From: Aaosphaeria pasadenensis | Lineage: Eukaryota; Ascomycota; Dothideomycetes; Pleosporales | Direction of reading: 5' to 3' | NCBI GenBank assembly: GCA_022813625.1 | Contig: JAKLMB010000006.1 | Coordinates: 558,001-622,000, forward strand | DNA: 64,000 nt | In this document: positions 1 through 12,021 of the stretch, in pieces | Layout of the letters: each line of letters starts with the position of its first letter | How positions within the stretch are numbered: position 1 is the first letter of the stretch | The notes under the pieces: generated by a model | What the model was told of the DNA's origin: nothing | Seen by the model: the letters and a program-made list of their open reading frames with translations, nothing else | Databases searched by the model: none | Translations under genes and position numbers: made by a program

Positions 1-2056
1 ATATTTTGAGCTGCGATTCTCGTTGGTAGCTCCAATAGCCTACGGGTCAGACTACCTAGAGCTCGGCATATTAAATGCGCTGCATTTGGCAGTTGGAAAA
101 TGCCTTTCTCAATTCATATAGTCCGACACTAGAACTTAGAATGGGAGTCGTTGCAGAGGTCGGATTGCTCGTAAAGCTAGAGCGACTTTTAGTATGACGC
201 GAGAGCGGGAAGGGCCGAGGAAGCGTACCGCAAAGGCATCCGCTGCTCCAAATAGACGATAGTCTAGAAAGTATGGAACTCGAATGAGACCGCAACCAAA
301 ACCAATGGCCGTATTTGCCCGCTTCTTCTTGTGTGAGGGTGATGGCGTCTTGGCCATTGTACAGATTTTCCAAGTCCGTCGGTTGTAACTTGACTCCGTA
401 ACACTTGAGACGCAACCATGTGGCTCCGTGGCTTCGATTGGGCTGGCTTCATCCATATTTCTCCCCTGTCAACGCTACTGTTTATGGTCATAAGCAGACT
501 TTCAGGACAGCTGATAGATGCACCTCAGTATACTCTCGGCTACCTTGAATTCATTGACCCAATGTGCATGGTGTGGCGCACATCAGATTCGGACGATCAA
601 GAGGATTGAACCATGGTAACCCTTGTTATGTGGACACCACTCAGAGTCATTTGATATGGGACATCTGGGTGCTTGCGCAGCTGGAGGCTCGAAAGGTTTT
701 CATGTTGCCCGATTGGACTGGTGGCTGAGCAGATGTGCTATGTCTTCTCCGGTCTTCCTTTTGGTTTTTGGTTCAAGTGACAGCATTGCGTTCAGCATAG
801 ACAGTGGTGGGGCGACGACGCGACTGTAGGATAATCTGCATACTGACGTATTGGGACCTCGGCCCAATCTTTGGAGGTGGAGCGCTCTCGAGTGCAATGC
901 TCATAGCCAATGAGGGATATTTTGACAAGGAGAAAGCGTTGATTAGGACGGGGTAGTGTGCAAGCTGTCAAGATTCGTGGAACGGTTCACGACACACTCT
1001 CGTCCTCCGCATTGACGTTACATGAGACTCGAAGCAAAAGTGGTTAACAGTGGGGGAATGTCTTTGTCCTGGGAGGGAAGAGGAAAAAGCAAGAGCTGTT
1101 CCCAACATTGGGACGAATGAGGTATTGGAGGAAGGATGGACGTTGGGTAAACAAGCAAGCTTATCCATGGGGAAGTCGACGACCTTCACAGATCTAGCTA
1201 GTTCTTGGCGAGATCTCCCGCCCATCTTGCAGCCAGGTGACCCCCGGCCGTGAGACTTGCTCATTTGATTTGTTGGATGATAATATTCTAGTTCTTTTGA
1301 CTTGACTTGATTCCCATCTGATCTGTGAGAATCCGTTCCTTATTGCATTTACCATGGCCATTGTCAATAAACCATGGTTCCATCCCAGCACATTAAGATG
1401 TCCATTTTGGCTCATATGGGTGCGCCACAACAATACCACCATGGATGCTAATTTTAAAGCGATCATATACAGGGAGATGGGTAGATACAAGAAAGAGATT
1501 GGGGAGAATGCATCCGGCAATTAATCATCACGCCTTTACAACTTACGTACTATATAACCATATACCTTTTAACTAAGTGTACTTTCTTCTATGTAGTATG
1601 GATGTACCTAATTGATTAATGCCCTTATCCTGAAGTGGGTTAGATAGATGCCCCGCCGGTAGACTACCTAAGTAATTATTGTCCCCCGCTGCTCCGCTAC
1701 TTCGTTCATTCACTTCACCGACCTCTTCTCTACCTCTTACCCACTCACCCACTTAACTAAATTCCTTTCTCACTGCTACCCTTCGTACACACACTACTTC
1801 ATCCTACCTACCTGTTCAGTAGCCGTCCGACAACCCTCAATTTCCCCATCCATCTATTCATCCATATACCTCTTCCTCACCTTATCTATTCTCCGTGACG
1901 ATCGCACCTAATACATACCAACCTCGGACATTCATTTTTCGGCCGGCAGTGTCGCGTGCTGCTACTCCGTCTTCCAGCTACCTCTGCGCCGAGAGCGATC
2001 ACTCCCCCCATCGAGTATACGCAGACTTCCCACCACACATACGCACAAACAGAGCC
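1..2056. other. left-edge region without a supportable gene; leader of the E2 gene
   Basis: I see no gene model I can defend here. Two short stretches read like protein. One is on the minus strand at about 270-415 (peptide containing YNGQDAITLTQEEAGKYGHW). The other is on the plus strand at about 595-720 (peptide containing TTQSHLIWDIWVLAQLEARK). Neither joins into a longer frame with good splice sites, so they may be remnants of decayed genes or chance. The part from about 1690 to 1880 is strongly pyrimidine-rich on the plus strand and is the likely promoter and 5' leader of the E2 gene that starts at 2057. Confidence 0.4.
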
Positions 2057-2786
2057 ATGGCATCCTCCTCAGCAGCGGCGGGTCTGCTCGCCCGCCAGCT
2101 CAAGCAAATGCAGAACGACAAGGATATACCGGGGATTAGCTGCGGACTAGTGGACAGCAATGTTTTCGAGTGGGAGGTCATGCTCATGATCAACGACGAC
2201 ACGAAATTCTACGGAGGTGTGTTACTTCCATACTTAACAGTCCCACTCTTACACTACCACATCACTATCTTACTAACTGCTATATTCCCCAGGCGGTTTC
2301 TTCCGAGCGCGTTTGAGCTTTCCCACCGAGTACCCGTTGCTTCCCCCCAAGATGAGATTCGAGACACCCATTTTCCATCCAAACAGTAACTTCCCCCCTG
2401 TTTCCTTTCTCTCTCTATAACATCTACACCCACATATGACTTTTTGTCGCTTGTCCACCAGAAGTCAGATTGAAAATACAGAGAACATTTCAAAAGCTAA
2501 CATTCATGCTTTTTCTTTCCCTGCTATAGTCTACCAAAACGGCGAAGTCTGCATCTCCATTCTCCATCCACCGGAAGAGGACAAATACGGCTACGAATCC
2601 GCCGCCGAACGTTGGTCGCCCGTGCAGACCCCCGAGACGATCCTCCTCTCCGTAATCTCCATGCTCTCGAGCCCGAACGACGAGTCGCCCGCGAACGTAG
2701 AGGCCGCCGCGCTCTGGCGAGATAACCCCGCCGAGTTCAAGAAACGGGTACGCAAGTGCGTCCGCGATAGTCTAGAATTCGAATGA
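2057..2786 (+). CDS. ubiquitin-conjugating enzyme E2, UBE2G1/Ubc15-Ubc7 type
   Basis: An active E2 that would carry ubiquitin as a thioester and pass it to substrates with a RING-type E3. Exons are 2057-2216, 2293-2385 and 2530-2786, giving 169 residues, the normal size of a single-domain E2. The HPN motif is at residues 82-84 and the catalytic cysteine is C92 (motif NGEVCISIL). After it comes the acidic insert HPPEEDKYGYES, followed by AERWSPVQTPE. That insert is the hallmark of the Ubc7/UBE2G/Cdc34 group; the EDKYGYE form resembles UBE2G1 and fission yeast Ubc15 more than UBE2G2. In yeast, Ubc7 acts in ER-associated degradation. Whether this protein does so is inference, because it has no membrane anchor. 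The start is the ATG at 2057 because the E2 helix 1 begins directly after it; upstream in-frame codons lie in the pyrimidine-rich leader. Confidence 0.93.
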
Positions 2787-3782
2787 TACACATGATGATT
2801 CCACCCCTTATTCTTCGCGCGCCCGCGCGCTCCTTCGACGTTTGGGTACAATGAGATTCCGTGGCCCCTTGGGATATTTGATATGAATTTGAAGTTCATT
2901 CCGTGATACTTCCATTTTCCCATCCAAAGCAATACCTATCTACCTAACCATCTACTTAACTACAGGCTTCACCTCCTCGGACGCCCTTCTTGCCAATGCT
3001 CTCCGCGTTGGGCTTATTTTTCGGCATAGCAGCAGGAAACATTCACCTGCATAGTGGAAAGACACATAACGAACTATCTACTTTCCATATCCCATATTTC
3101 TCATCTCCCCTGTGGTACGGCCGGCTTGAATATATATATACTCTACCTTCATATTTCGGATATCTTTCTTTTTTTCCATCCTTCCTTTCTCTTTTCTCTC
3201 CCCCATGTACGTACCTACGTGTAAGATTGTACCTAGCTGTGAGCCAATCACGTCCTCGGACGTGGCATTCATCCGGTGGACGGGCAGGCGGGTCGAGGTG
3301 GGGGGGAATGGGGAGAAGGAGGAAGGCGAGCAGAATAATGAACAGGTATTTTTTCCAGAGAAAAAAGGAGAAAAAAGAAAAAAAAATGGAAATTTGAAGG
3401 CTATAGAAGCTTCTCTTTCTCGAAGCGAAAGAATGGCAGGCTTTACGTCATCGAGAAACTTATTTGCTTTTCGTCCCTGTTTTGCCCTACGGTGATGTTC
3501 TGAATCGATGACGGGTTGACTACTTCTTACCACAGGAATTTGTCTATGCGTTGCCTTGCGACCTCGCCGGTTTTTTCGTCGAGGAAACGGGCTGAATAAG
3601 AACGCAAATCTACTATTGAATGGGAAAATGTTGCTCAATATTCATTGTGTATAGGAGTGTCTGATCTGCTTGCTAAAAGCAAATAAAAAAAAAGGTATAA
3701 TCTAGACCATCATCCAATCCGACTCCGCCAAACATACCCAAGATAATGAAACAAGACAAAAAGCATTGCAGCGTGGTCACAT
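2787..3782. other. convergent intergenic region
   Basis: Shared 3' region between the E2 gene (+) and bleomycin hydrolase (-). It holds a purine-rich, A-run tract around 3355-3395 and pyrimidine runs around 3170-3200. I see no coding signal. The 186-codon minus-strand frame at 3078-3638 is low complexity (Lys/Arg/Phe/Ser-rich) and is not credible as a gene. Confidence 0.5.
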
Positions 3783-5534
3783 CTAAGCCAGGGCACCCAT
3801 TGGGTCCCACAGTTCTAGCATCTTTGGCTTCTGCTGGAGAACCTTCTTGACAGATGCGCTCACGACCGATGGATCAACGACGGCCTGGTAGACGAACTCA
3901 TCCATCCAGGCGTCGCTCATGACGAAGTATCCACGATCTCCTGCGCTCTCGCTCCAGCTGTTCTCGACCCGCCAGCGCACGGGCTTGCCGTCAACGACAT
4001 GCACGGCCGTCAGGACCATGGCGTGTGTCATCTGTGACTCTCCCGTCAACAGTCTCTCGGCCTTCTTCATGCCGAGTTTGATGTTGAATCCGAGCTCGTA
4101 CTCGAAGAGGTCGGTATCCATGATGCCCCTGGAGCTGTCGGAGTACTTTCCGACATCTGATCCGAAGAAGACGGGGTTGCCGCGCTTGAGCATTTCGATG
4201 CATGCCTTCTTGATTGTAGACATATCGACGTTCACATAGGTTACGGGGCGACCTTCGTACACATTGCCGAGCCTCTTCACACTGAGCAAGCGGTTGTAGG
4301 GGTTGCGAGGGTCGTTCACGAGGGAGAACAAAGAGTGGACGTCGGTGCCACCCAATGATCGTACTGTCTTGCTATCGGCCAGTTCCTTAGCAAACGCAAT
4401 TGGACGTGTTTTAACGCTCGTGAATTTGCCATCCTTGTCGTAGAACTCCCAAGTGAATGCGTCAGTCGGAGAGGGTGGCGGCCCAAGCATCAACGTGAGG
4501 ATCAAGTGAATCTCTCGAAGCATCTTCTCCTTCTCTGTAGCCACAGCTGATTTGAGAGAACTTGCCGGGACGCTCTTAGCGATAGCGCGCAGGCGGATGG
4601 CATCTTCGCGGAGCTTGGTAGTGATGAGACGGTCCATAACCGAGGAGTTCTTAGCGTTATATGAATCTGGGTAGAGGGTTTGTGGTACTAGGCCATACTT
4701 GTTGACTAAAGTGTCATGTTAGTTTGGGGTCATTTAGGGAACATTGCACCACTGCAAGCGACAAGCATGCCGTGCACGCAGTGATGTCCAGAGGATCTTA
4801 CCTAGATTAGCTACCATGTCCCACTGTCCACCGTCGCTGACGGGGCTGGCCAGAAGGGCCTGCACAAGCCTCCCGTCGATGTCTTCAGAAGCCGTATCGA
4901 GGATATTTTCGAGAAAGTAATTGGCCTTCTCGATCTTGTCCCAGTAGAACAGATAAGATTGCGACAATTGGAATGAGGACAGTTTATATTTCTTCATGAT
5001 GGCGATTCGAAAGACGTTGGTTGAGGCGAAAAGCCAGCATCGCCCCGAAGAAGCTTGATTCGTGATTGGCGAACCTTCCATAGGGATCTTGATGTTGAAG
5101 TTCTGGGTATCTGAGATGGCTGCCGAGCGGGAGGAGAGGACGGCGTTGGCAGGATTTGATGAGAGGGCAGCTAGTGCGAGACGGTTCTAAAGCAGAGAGG
5201 TTAGCTATTGCAATGTGTATATCATAACACTGCCAAATTACCTTTGCATCTTCGAGGAGCTCCTTCTCCCACTCCCCGACCTGGTTCGCGGAAACGTCTT
5301 GTCGATAGACTCCGTCGTAACTGGTGGGATTGGCAGCTAGAGATGACGGTCAACGAGGGGAACGAGCAGGCAGATGAAGGGAGGAAGCTGACCTTTACTG
5401 GAGCCATTCTCTACATATATGTAACCTTCCTTCTCGTTTACAGGGATATCATCTTTGACGTGGAGAGCTTGTAGACGCTCGACGAGCTTCTCTTGGATTG
5501 CGGCATCTGAAGGCCTCGACTGGTTCGCGCCCAT
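3783..5534 (-). CDS. bleomycin hydrolase (peptidase C1B), Blh1/Lap3-like
   Basis: Cysteine aminopeptidase of the bleomycin hydrolase family. Family members form a hexameric barrel, trim peptides and inactivate homocysteine thiolactone and bleomycin. Exons read on the minus strand are 5534-5393, 5336-5242, 5186-4802 and 4705-3783, giving 514 residues. The catalytic triad is visible: C129 in SSGRCWLFAS, H435 in MTHAMVL and N456 in RVENSWSE. The C-terminus ends MGALA. In this family the C-terminal tail lies in the active-site cleft and sets aminopeptidase specificity. The protein is about 30-50 residues longer at the N-terminus than the yeast core. It begins MGANQS, which fits the N-myristoylation pattern (Gly2, Ser6), so membrane attachment is possible. 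The start at 5534 is the first ATG joined by good splice sites; a divergent promoter is shared with the membrane-protein gene at 6648. Confidence 0.93.
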
Positions 5535-6647
5535 GGTCAAGTCGAAAGTCGGGAGGTATACGTGTGTTTGATTATTGTGCTTCTTGGATAGAGTCCGATT
5601 TGTATGAGAGGAGAGATGTGAAAGTTGAAAGGTGTATTGTAGATGAGATGGGAATGAGATGGCTGGAGTCGGGTGGTGATGGAGGTCATGCGGAGCCAAC
5701 ACGGTGCCTGCCCCACCCAGCTATCAGTTGTCGTTATCAGTCCCAATAAGGAATAGCGGCTGGGGATTCGATACTTGCTTCCGATCAGGGTCCAGCCAGA
5801 GATTCCACTAAGCCTATACTGGCATGCCTCGGAATGCACCGATTACATAATGCAATTCCAACATCACGTGGTTTGAAACTACCCCTGCGCAAGGGCAAGA
5901 AATCATGATCGATGTTTAATTTAATTCAACGACTAAAATAGCAGGAGAGAGGAGGATGAGGGGGGAGGATCTTCACAAGATGGCGGCCTCAGCATTCGAC
6001 TGGCGTCTGCGCAAATCTGTGGGCCTCGTATTGTAACTATTATCCCCAAGACTGCGCCTTGTCGATCTCCACACAATTTCATACTTGCTCGTACCCAAGA
6101 CCCAACTATCTCCAAAGCTGAATCTACTCGTCTCGTAGCCTTGCAAGAACTCATGAGTGCGATTCGTCCTGTGAGGATGAGAATGTCAGCAACCACACAA
6201 GCAGGCAGCCGTTGTAACCGTGAAGAGGCCTCGCCAAGCTGCAACATGTTGGGAAATGAGATCTTTCCAAGAACTATGACATATCGCTGGGGGGTTTCAT
6301 CTTGCTCCCTAGGGAACGCCATTTTTCCCCTTAGGCGCCTTATTCCCATCATACCAACCCTAAATCGCCCTTGACTGCTTAAATTTGGATCATCTCCTGA
6401 TGCGAACCACTCACGACTATTATTACTGACCAGACAAGGCCGCCAGGGCAAGGCATAACATCCCAGCGCAACGGCTTGACTGCAGTATATATCCTGCGTT
6501 GGACCTCCTCCTTGTTTCCTCAACGCCTACTGTATAATTCATAATACTCACCACCCGTTCAACTAACTCAGGTACCCTGACTGTCAGCACCACATACGTT
6601 CTCTCTTCCCCATCTTTCTTCGACAACAACTCGATAAAACTCTCACC
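5535..6647. other. divergent promoter region
   Basis: Intergenic region between the oppositely oriented bleomycin hydrolase gene (start 5534, minus) and the membrane-protein gene (start 6648, plus). It must contain both promoters. I could not pick out a TATA box or a known operator with confidence. No coding signal is convincing here. Confidence 0.45.
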
Positions 6648-7540
6648 ATGGCTAAACAATCCGATAAGCATGGCATCGTTTGGAAGAAGCGGATTCTGGT
6701 TCCCCTCTGGATCGTGCGCATCATCATAATGCTCTTCCTGATCGTTGTATACTCCCTCGCCGTCAAGATGATCCACGACAACCACGAAGAAGGCCTCCGC
6801 GCACCAGGCACCGGGTAAGCCCACCAATCCCTCAATCATTCTGCCACCCAATAACGAACTAACAACAATGCTTTCCCCAGTACCGTCATCGTCTTCATGC
6901 TCTTCATCGTCGCCGTCCTCCTAGCAGACGTCCTCGCAATCGTCATGTTCATGCGCGATGCGCTCGGCCCAAACACCTTCCTGATCCTCAACTCCTTCCA
7001 GACCGGCTTCTGGACCGGCGTCCTGATTTTGGATTTCGTCGCGATTGGAAGGGGCGCCAACGCCGTGGGCATCGGTTTCACCATCTTCGTCTAGTAAGCC
7101 TCTCTCTGTGATCCAAATCGCGCCAACGGACCCCTCAAAGGAGAGATTAGCAGCAGAGCTAACCACGCATCCACAGCCTAACCTTCCTCGCCCTCTTCGT
7201 CTACGCCATCATCAACTACCGCCGCTCCAAAAAGCACGCCCAGCGCGGCAACTACGGTCCCGCGCACAACCCTCTCGCCCCTACCTCCGGCCATCAAAAC
7301 GCATACGCGCCCCCATACGCTGGCGCCACGCCCTACGGCCAGCAGAACACCGCGTATGCCAGCGGCGGCGGGTCCCACGAATTGAACCAGAATCCCCAGC
7401 AGTATTACGGTAACCCGCCGCAGTACGGTGGACAGCCTGCGCAGTTTGCGGGCGCGACGACGCATTATGGGGGAGGAGGAGGAGGCGCGGCGGGCGATTA
7501 TTACCATCAGGAGCCTGCGAAACCGGCGCATATGGTTTGA
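6648..7540 (+). CDS. four-helix membrane protein with Gly/Tyr/Gln-rich cytoplasmic tail
   Basis: Not recognised as a named family. The exons 6648-6814, 6881-7093 and 7177-7540 give 247 residues. Four hydrophobic segments are visible: residues about 17-35 (LVPLWIVRIIIMLFLIVVYS), 58-78 (VIVFMLFIVAVLLADVLAIV), 90-110 (LILNSFQTGFWTGVLILDFV) and 117-137 (GIGFTIFVYLTFLALFVYAI). After about residue 140 the protein is soluble and rich in Pro, Gly, Gln, Tyr and Asn (PPYAG, QQYYGNPPQYGGQ and a run of Gly). The layout resembles fungal MARVEL-like or tetraspan proteins of the plasma membrane and eisosome region, with a disordered tail that could bind other proteins. This is a topology-based inference only. 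All three exon junctions keep phase and use GTAAG donors. Confidence 0.82.
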
Positions 7541-8908
7541 GGGATGAGGAAAGAAGAAAATTAAAAACAAAAGGAAATGCTTGAACGAGCTCTAATGACA
7601 ATCCGGTACCAAAAGAAAGGGGAGTTTCAGGGGAGTTGGTGTAATTCGACAGTATCTTGAAATATCGAAATTCAGCGATATGGAATGGAGTACAGCGTAG
7701 TATGGTTTCCTGCTTTGGGAGCATATGAGCCGCATTGTTTTGTCGTTGTACGAAATAGACGTTGAGGGTACTTCCTGAACATGAGAGAGAACCCCAACAT
7801 CTCGGGATCTTGGAGATTGAAAGTAAGGGCAACATCGCGATGACGGCTCTGGACATTCATCCCCCCAATCAGCTGGAGCTGATCCGCCATTTGGTATCTC
7901 TCTGAACTTAAAACTCTCGTGGTCACTGGAAGGAAATCTCCAGGTCATGGCAGGCAGGCAGGAAAAGGTTATACCAGGGAAATCCTAGGTAACAATCAAG
8001 TAGTAAGAAACTCTCACATGACCTGAAAAACGTCAGTATATATCATCAACATAACCACAATAATCCAAACTCTACACCCACCTACCCGCCCACCCAACAA
8101 GCAACAGCATTCAATCGATAGTTCCATCTTTGCTTCGGTATCGTTATCATCAGCGTGATCGGACGAGAGAGTTGTATCCCGTTCGTCGTCTTCAACTTTG
8201 CCAAAGTAGACTGGCAACCCACCCAGTACGTCGACGGGTTAAAAGGCGTATTTATTTTCTATATGATTCCAAGAGTCTTTTGGGTAGGTTGGTCGTGGTA
8301 GTTAGTTTCGGTGTCGTATACCCGGTGTCACCTCCCACCCTGCATTGCTTGGATGGCACGTAAGTGAGTGAGAAGTTATTCGTCAACTATATCTGAGTGT
8401 GCAATACACGACTTTGTAAGGTAGTCATGCGTAGTTTCACAAAGGCAAAGTGTCACGTCATTTGGTCAAATAAGTGATTTCCTTCTATAGCAAAATAAAG
8501 AATTCCGATAAGATGGGTGGCCCCAGCAAGACGTTGCAAGATTCTGGTATCGAGGGATTTGATACCAGTTGCAAGTCAGAACATCGATTCGGCACCACGT
8601 TGCCGCGGATTTCGAATGACTTTCGACGTCCCAAATAATGAGCCCATGCTGATTCAATAATATTCCTTCATCTTCTCGAAGGTAATAAAGGCCGCAGATT
8701 AGTGATGGCGATGATCACGCTGCCAGACGCTGCCAATTTTCGGAATCATGTTCCTCCATAAAAAAAAGGCCAGTCCTAGGAATTCCATTTTCCTTGTCAA
8801 TATTGAAAGCACAAAATATTCCTACAAAGGAGCCCTGATCCAGAGCTTCTCAAAGTCGAATGATAATTCGCGCCAGCCAACAGAGTAGCCAACGTTACCT
8901 TGGACGCC
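7541..8908. other. convergent intergenic region
   Basis: Lies between the 3' ends of the four-helix membrane protein (+) and the VWA-like gene (-). It contains a short (GGCA)n tract at about 7949-7962. No protein with family features or good codon bias is seen in either strand, and I found no RNA gene. Confidence 0.45.
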
Positions 8909-11418
8909 TCATTCAAAATCCATCGGAAAGTCTTCCAGGTCCTGGTATCTCTTCCAAATAGTAACCACACGATGGTGTGGACGAGAAATGGTCAAAGGGC
9001 CGAAGCAGTGGGGGAGGTTTTGTCGGCTAGCAACCTCGTGGTCTCTGATGGCTGTATGAGCCCGCAGTTCGCGGCTCATGCGCTCAGCCAAGTTGTCGAT
9101 GGGTTCGCGGATATCTGGCTGTACAGCCGCAGCCAATTCTCGAAGCTTATCCAATGCTGGGCCCCTACGCATATGGGTGACTTCATAGAAGATTCGGCGC
9201 TGGTGGAATTCGAAAGCGCGGTCGACAGGAGAGCTCATACGGCCCAGGTCTTTAAAGATAATGAAAGGTGTTTTAGAGAACATCCACTGATGCGAGGAAT
9301 ATAGACTGCTCCTATACATCATTTCGATTGATAGGATATGAGTCTTTATGGCCCCCGTGATCTTCGCATTCAGGCAGTCCTGTTTGAGGTTGTCTTTGAG
9401 TAAGGCCGCATTCATGATGTTATCAAGATTGTCGACATCCAACTCCGAAACCTGCTGAGGAGAGACTTCGATCTGAACGAAGAAGGTGTGCACCTGACCA
9501 GAACGCAAGTGCGGAATGTGCATAAGACCACGACACTCCAGAATTTTGCAACCTGCCATAGGTGTGATATTGACCATAATCTTACTGATCGCATCGACAG
9601 TCCTCTCGCAACGTGCGTGGAACAGTATCTTCTTCAGTCTCTCGCCAGTCGCTTGGTAGTCGTGCTCCAAGTGACTCAAAGTGAAGTTATCGCAACAGCC
9701 ACGATTGCATAGCTTAGTATCTAGTCCAAGGTCCTTGTGGAATGGCAAGACGGAAGGGTTGATTTGGTGGACGTGAAGCTTTGGGAACATGGCCGACACC
9801 TTATGGGCCTCTCTAGGTGTAGGGCTGAGGATCATGACATGCGTGCGTTCAGCCCTGGGAAGGTAACCCTTTATGTCATTGAGGATGGCAATAAGCATAT
9901 CATCGAGGCTAGGGTTTGGTCGAGGCCACTCCCAAGTTTGCACTCCCTGACTGCGCAAGTCTCTTGCTAAATCGCGGACGGTACTTCCAATTGCCGGACC
10001 GAAACATGATAAGGGAAGGAGTTTGTCGGGCACGTTCCCTGAGACGTTCTCATGTGTACAATTGGACGAATAGAGTGCAACTCGATCGCCAATCCTAAGA
10101 TGATGCATCAGAGAACAAGCATGCTCGGTCGCCTGCTCAAGACAGTCAGAGGTGACATAGTACCTAGAACATTGATCAATAAGCAGTTTCCAATGATGCG
10201 GTGAATGGGAGTAGCCTACGCATTATCAATAAGGATAATGAGATCGAGTCTATTATCCGGGAACATCTTTCGATTGTGGATCATGCCCTCGACCTCGACA
10301 GCGAGCCAGAAGGTCTGCTCTGCATCGCCTTTGAGCACCTTACACTCGGGAATTATCCGTACTGATGGATTTAGTGTGGAAAGCGTAGGTCCATCTAGAC
10401 CAGCTCTCTCTGCTGCAGTCATGTAGTCTTCGCGGTACTCCGCTGGTGGCGCAAATCCCGACGGAAACTGCGAATAGTATGGGCCATTCCCTCTTGTGCT
10501 GTGGGGGGTGAGTAAGTCGCAACAAGACCTCAGCATTTGAAGATACCTTCTACCAATGTTCAACTTCCAAGCATTCGCAAAGTCATCTGGCTCAATCTGA
10601 GGGCGTTCACGAGGACTCTGCACGGGAAGGTGATTGTCGACTTCATTGGCAGGTCTGTGAAAACCGGTTGGTGGAGACATGCTGAAAGGTGGGCTCGGAG
10701 CTGCTGGTTCATCCGTATTGGATCGAAGACGAAACTTCTCCATCTTCTTACCAAGGGAGAATAATTTTTTTCGAGTTCCACCTTGAGGTTCAGCAACGGA
10801 GGCATCCAAAAGAGCATTTAGTTGCTCGGATGCAGTCTGCTCGGACTGTTGACCCGTTCTATCTGCTTCCACGCCGGGCGCCATCTGTGGCTCAGTAAAT
10901 TCTAATAGAGTCGGCCGTGAAGCCCACTCTAAATCCGAAGAATAGCAGGAAGAGGGTAGGGAGGAGTGGCAGAAACAAATTGTGTCCAAATCAGGACGAA
11001 GATACGCACCCTTCGCCTCACTGCTGGTATAGCTGGCCAGTCTTCCAACGTCGCTGTTGTTTGTTTCCGAGGTCGTTGACCTGCTTGCGCGAGTTTTGCG
11101 GACTGCCAGAGGCTGGTTGCTAGGTGCTCGACTCACAGGGTGAGAAGCAGCAACCCAGTTGAGTGAGGTTAGGTTTTCACCCGGTTGTGCTGTCGAAGAG
11201 GGTTTGGAGAGCAGAAGGTCTCCCTTGATCTCGTTGATGATGTCGTCAAGGGGCTCGTACCCGATGACTTCGACAGTGGTGCCGTGCAAAAGCTTACGGC
11301 TGGAAAGCCGACGAAAAGTTGCTCTCCGATTTTTGGTTTTGAGTTTGTTGATGTGGAGGGGAGAGGGGAAGAGGCTGAGGTGTTGTGAGAGAAGAAGACT
11401 AGTTACGTGCGCGGCCAT
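8909..11418 (-). CDS. large protein with a VWA-like domain, function unknown
   Basis: Two exons on the minus strand, 11418-10220 and 10163-8909, give 817 residues. The join restores LIILIDNAYYVTSDCLEQ. Residues 1-290 are low complexity, rich in Ser, Thr and Pro, with a basic stretch (GTRKKLFSLGKKMEKFRLR) at about 222-240, and are probably disordered. From about residue 300 a folded region begins (NIGRRYLQMLRSCCDLLTPHS). It contains a VWA-like pattern: a hydrophobic strand ending in Asp (DLIILIDNAY, about residue 395), a helix, then DRVALYSSNCTH and later THVMILSPTPRE. The usual MIDAS sequence DxSxS is not present, so metal binding by the standard site is doubtful. The remaining 350 residues are conserved-looking but unknown to me. 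It lies on the same strand as, and 603 bases downstream of, the FTS-like gene. Existence of the gene is fairly certain; the domain call is moderate. Confidence 0.75.
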
Positions 11419-12021
11419 CCTGCTCCTTCACTTGAACGCAAAGGAAAAGACGCGTCGAGACGCGTCGATGTTTCACTCTCACTTGAAAATTTTGCCTTTA
11501 CTATCTCTTTCAGCCCCTCCCAAGTCCTTTGAATGCCGACCTATGCCCTCTTGATGCAGACCTATTGATGCAAGTGAAGTTGAGCGAATCCTGGTTGATG
11601 GAGGCCGGCAAACCTTTGACATTCGTGACGTCGAAAATATGTGAGCAGTAATACGAATGTGAATACAGAATGAGATTTGTCAGTTGAAAATGGGGAACTA
11701 TTGAGGTGGAAGATGAGGTCAACTATTCACATCGTAGCTTGAAGTCACTTTCTGCGCACGTCTTCCTGACAGAAGGGGAAGTCACATAACTCTCTGTCAA
11801 CACTCTGTCAGCTAGGGCACCTTCCCTACTCGATATCAACAATTATTGAACGCAGCAATCACGCCTACTGATGTTGCCATTGGTATCTTCAATCTGAGTC
11901 TTCATCAATTGCGGAACGCTGATAATATTTGAAGGATTAAATTTGGAAAGATCGGGTATCATGCCATAAGAACTTCGAGAAACAACACTATGAAGCACCA
12001 GCAAATGCGCAGAAATGTATC
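11419..12021. other. intergenic region between two minus-strand genes
   Basis: Holds the 3' end region of the FTS-like gene and the promoter and leader of the VWA-like gene. I saw no reading frame or repeat of note. The gap is long enough for a separate promoter, so the two genes need not be co-transcribed. Confidence 0.45.

Noticed and set aside
3078..3638. 186-codon minus-strand open frame between the E2 and bleomycin hydrolase genes
   Set aside because: Arises from A/G-rich runs; Lys/Arg/Phe/Ser-rich, without family features.
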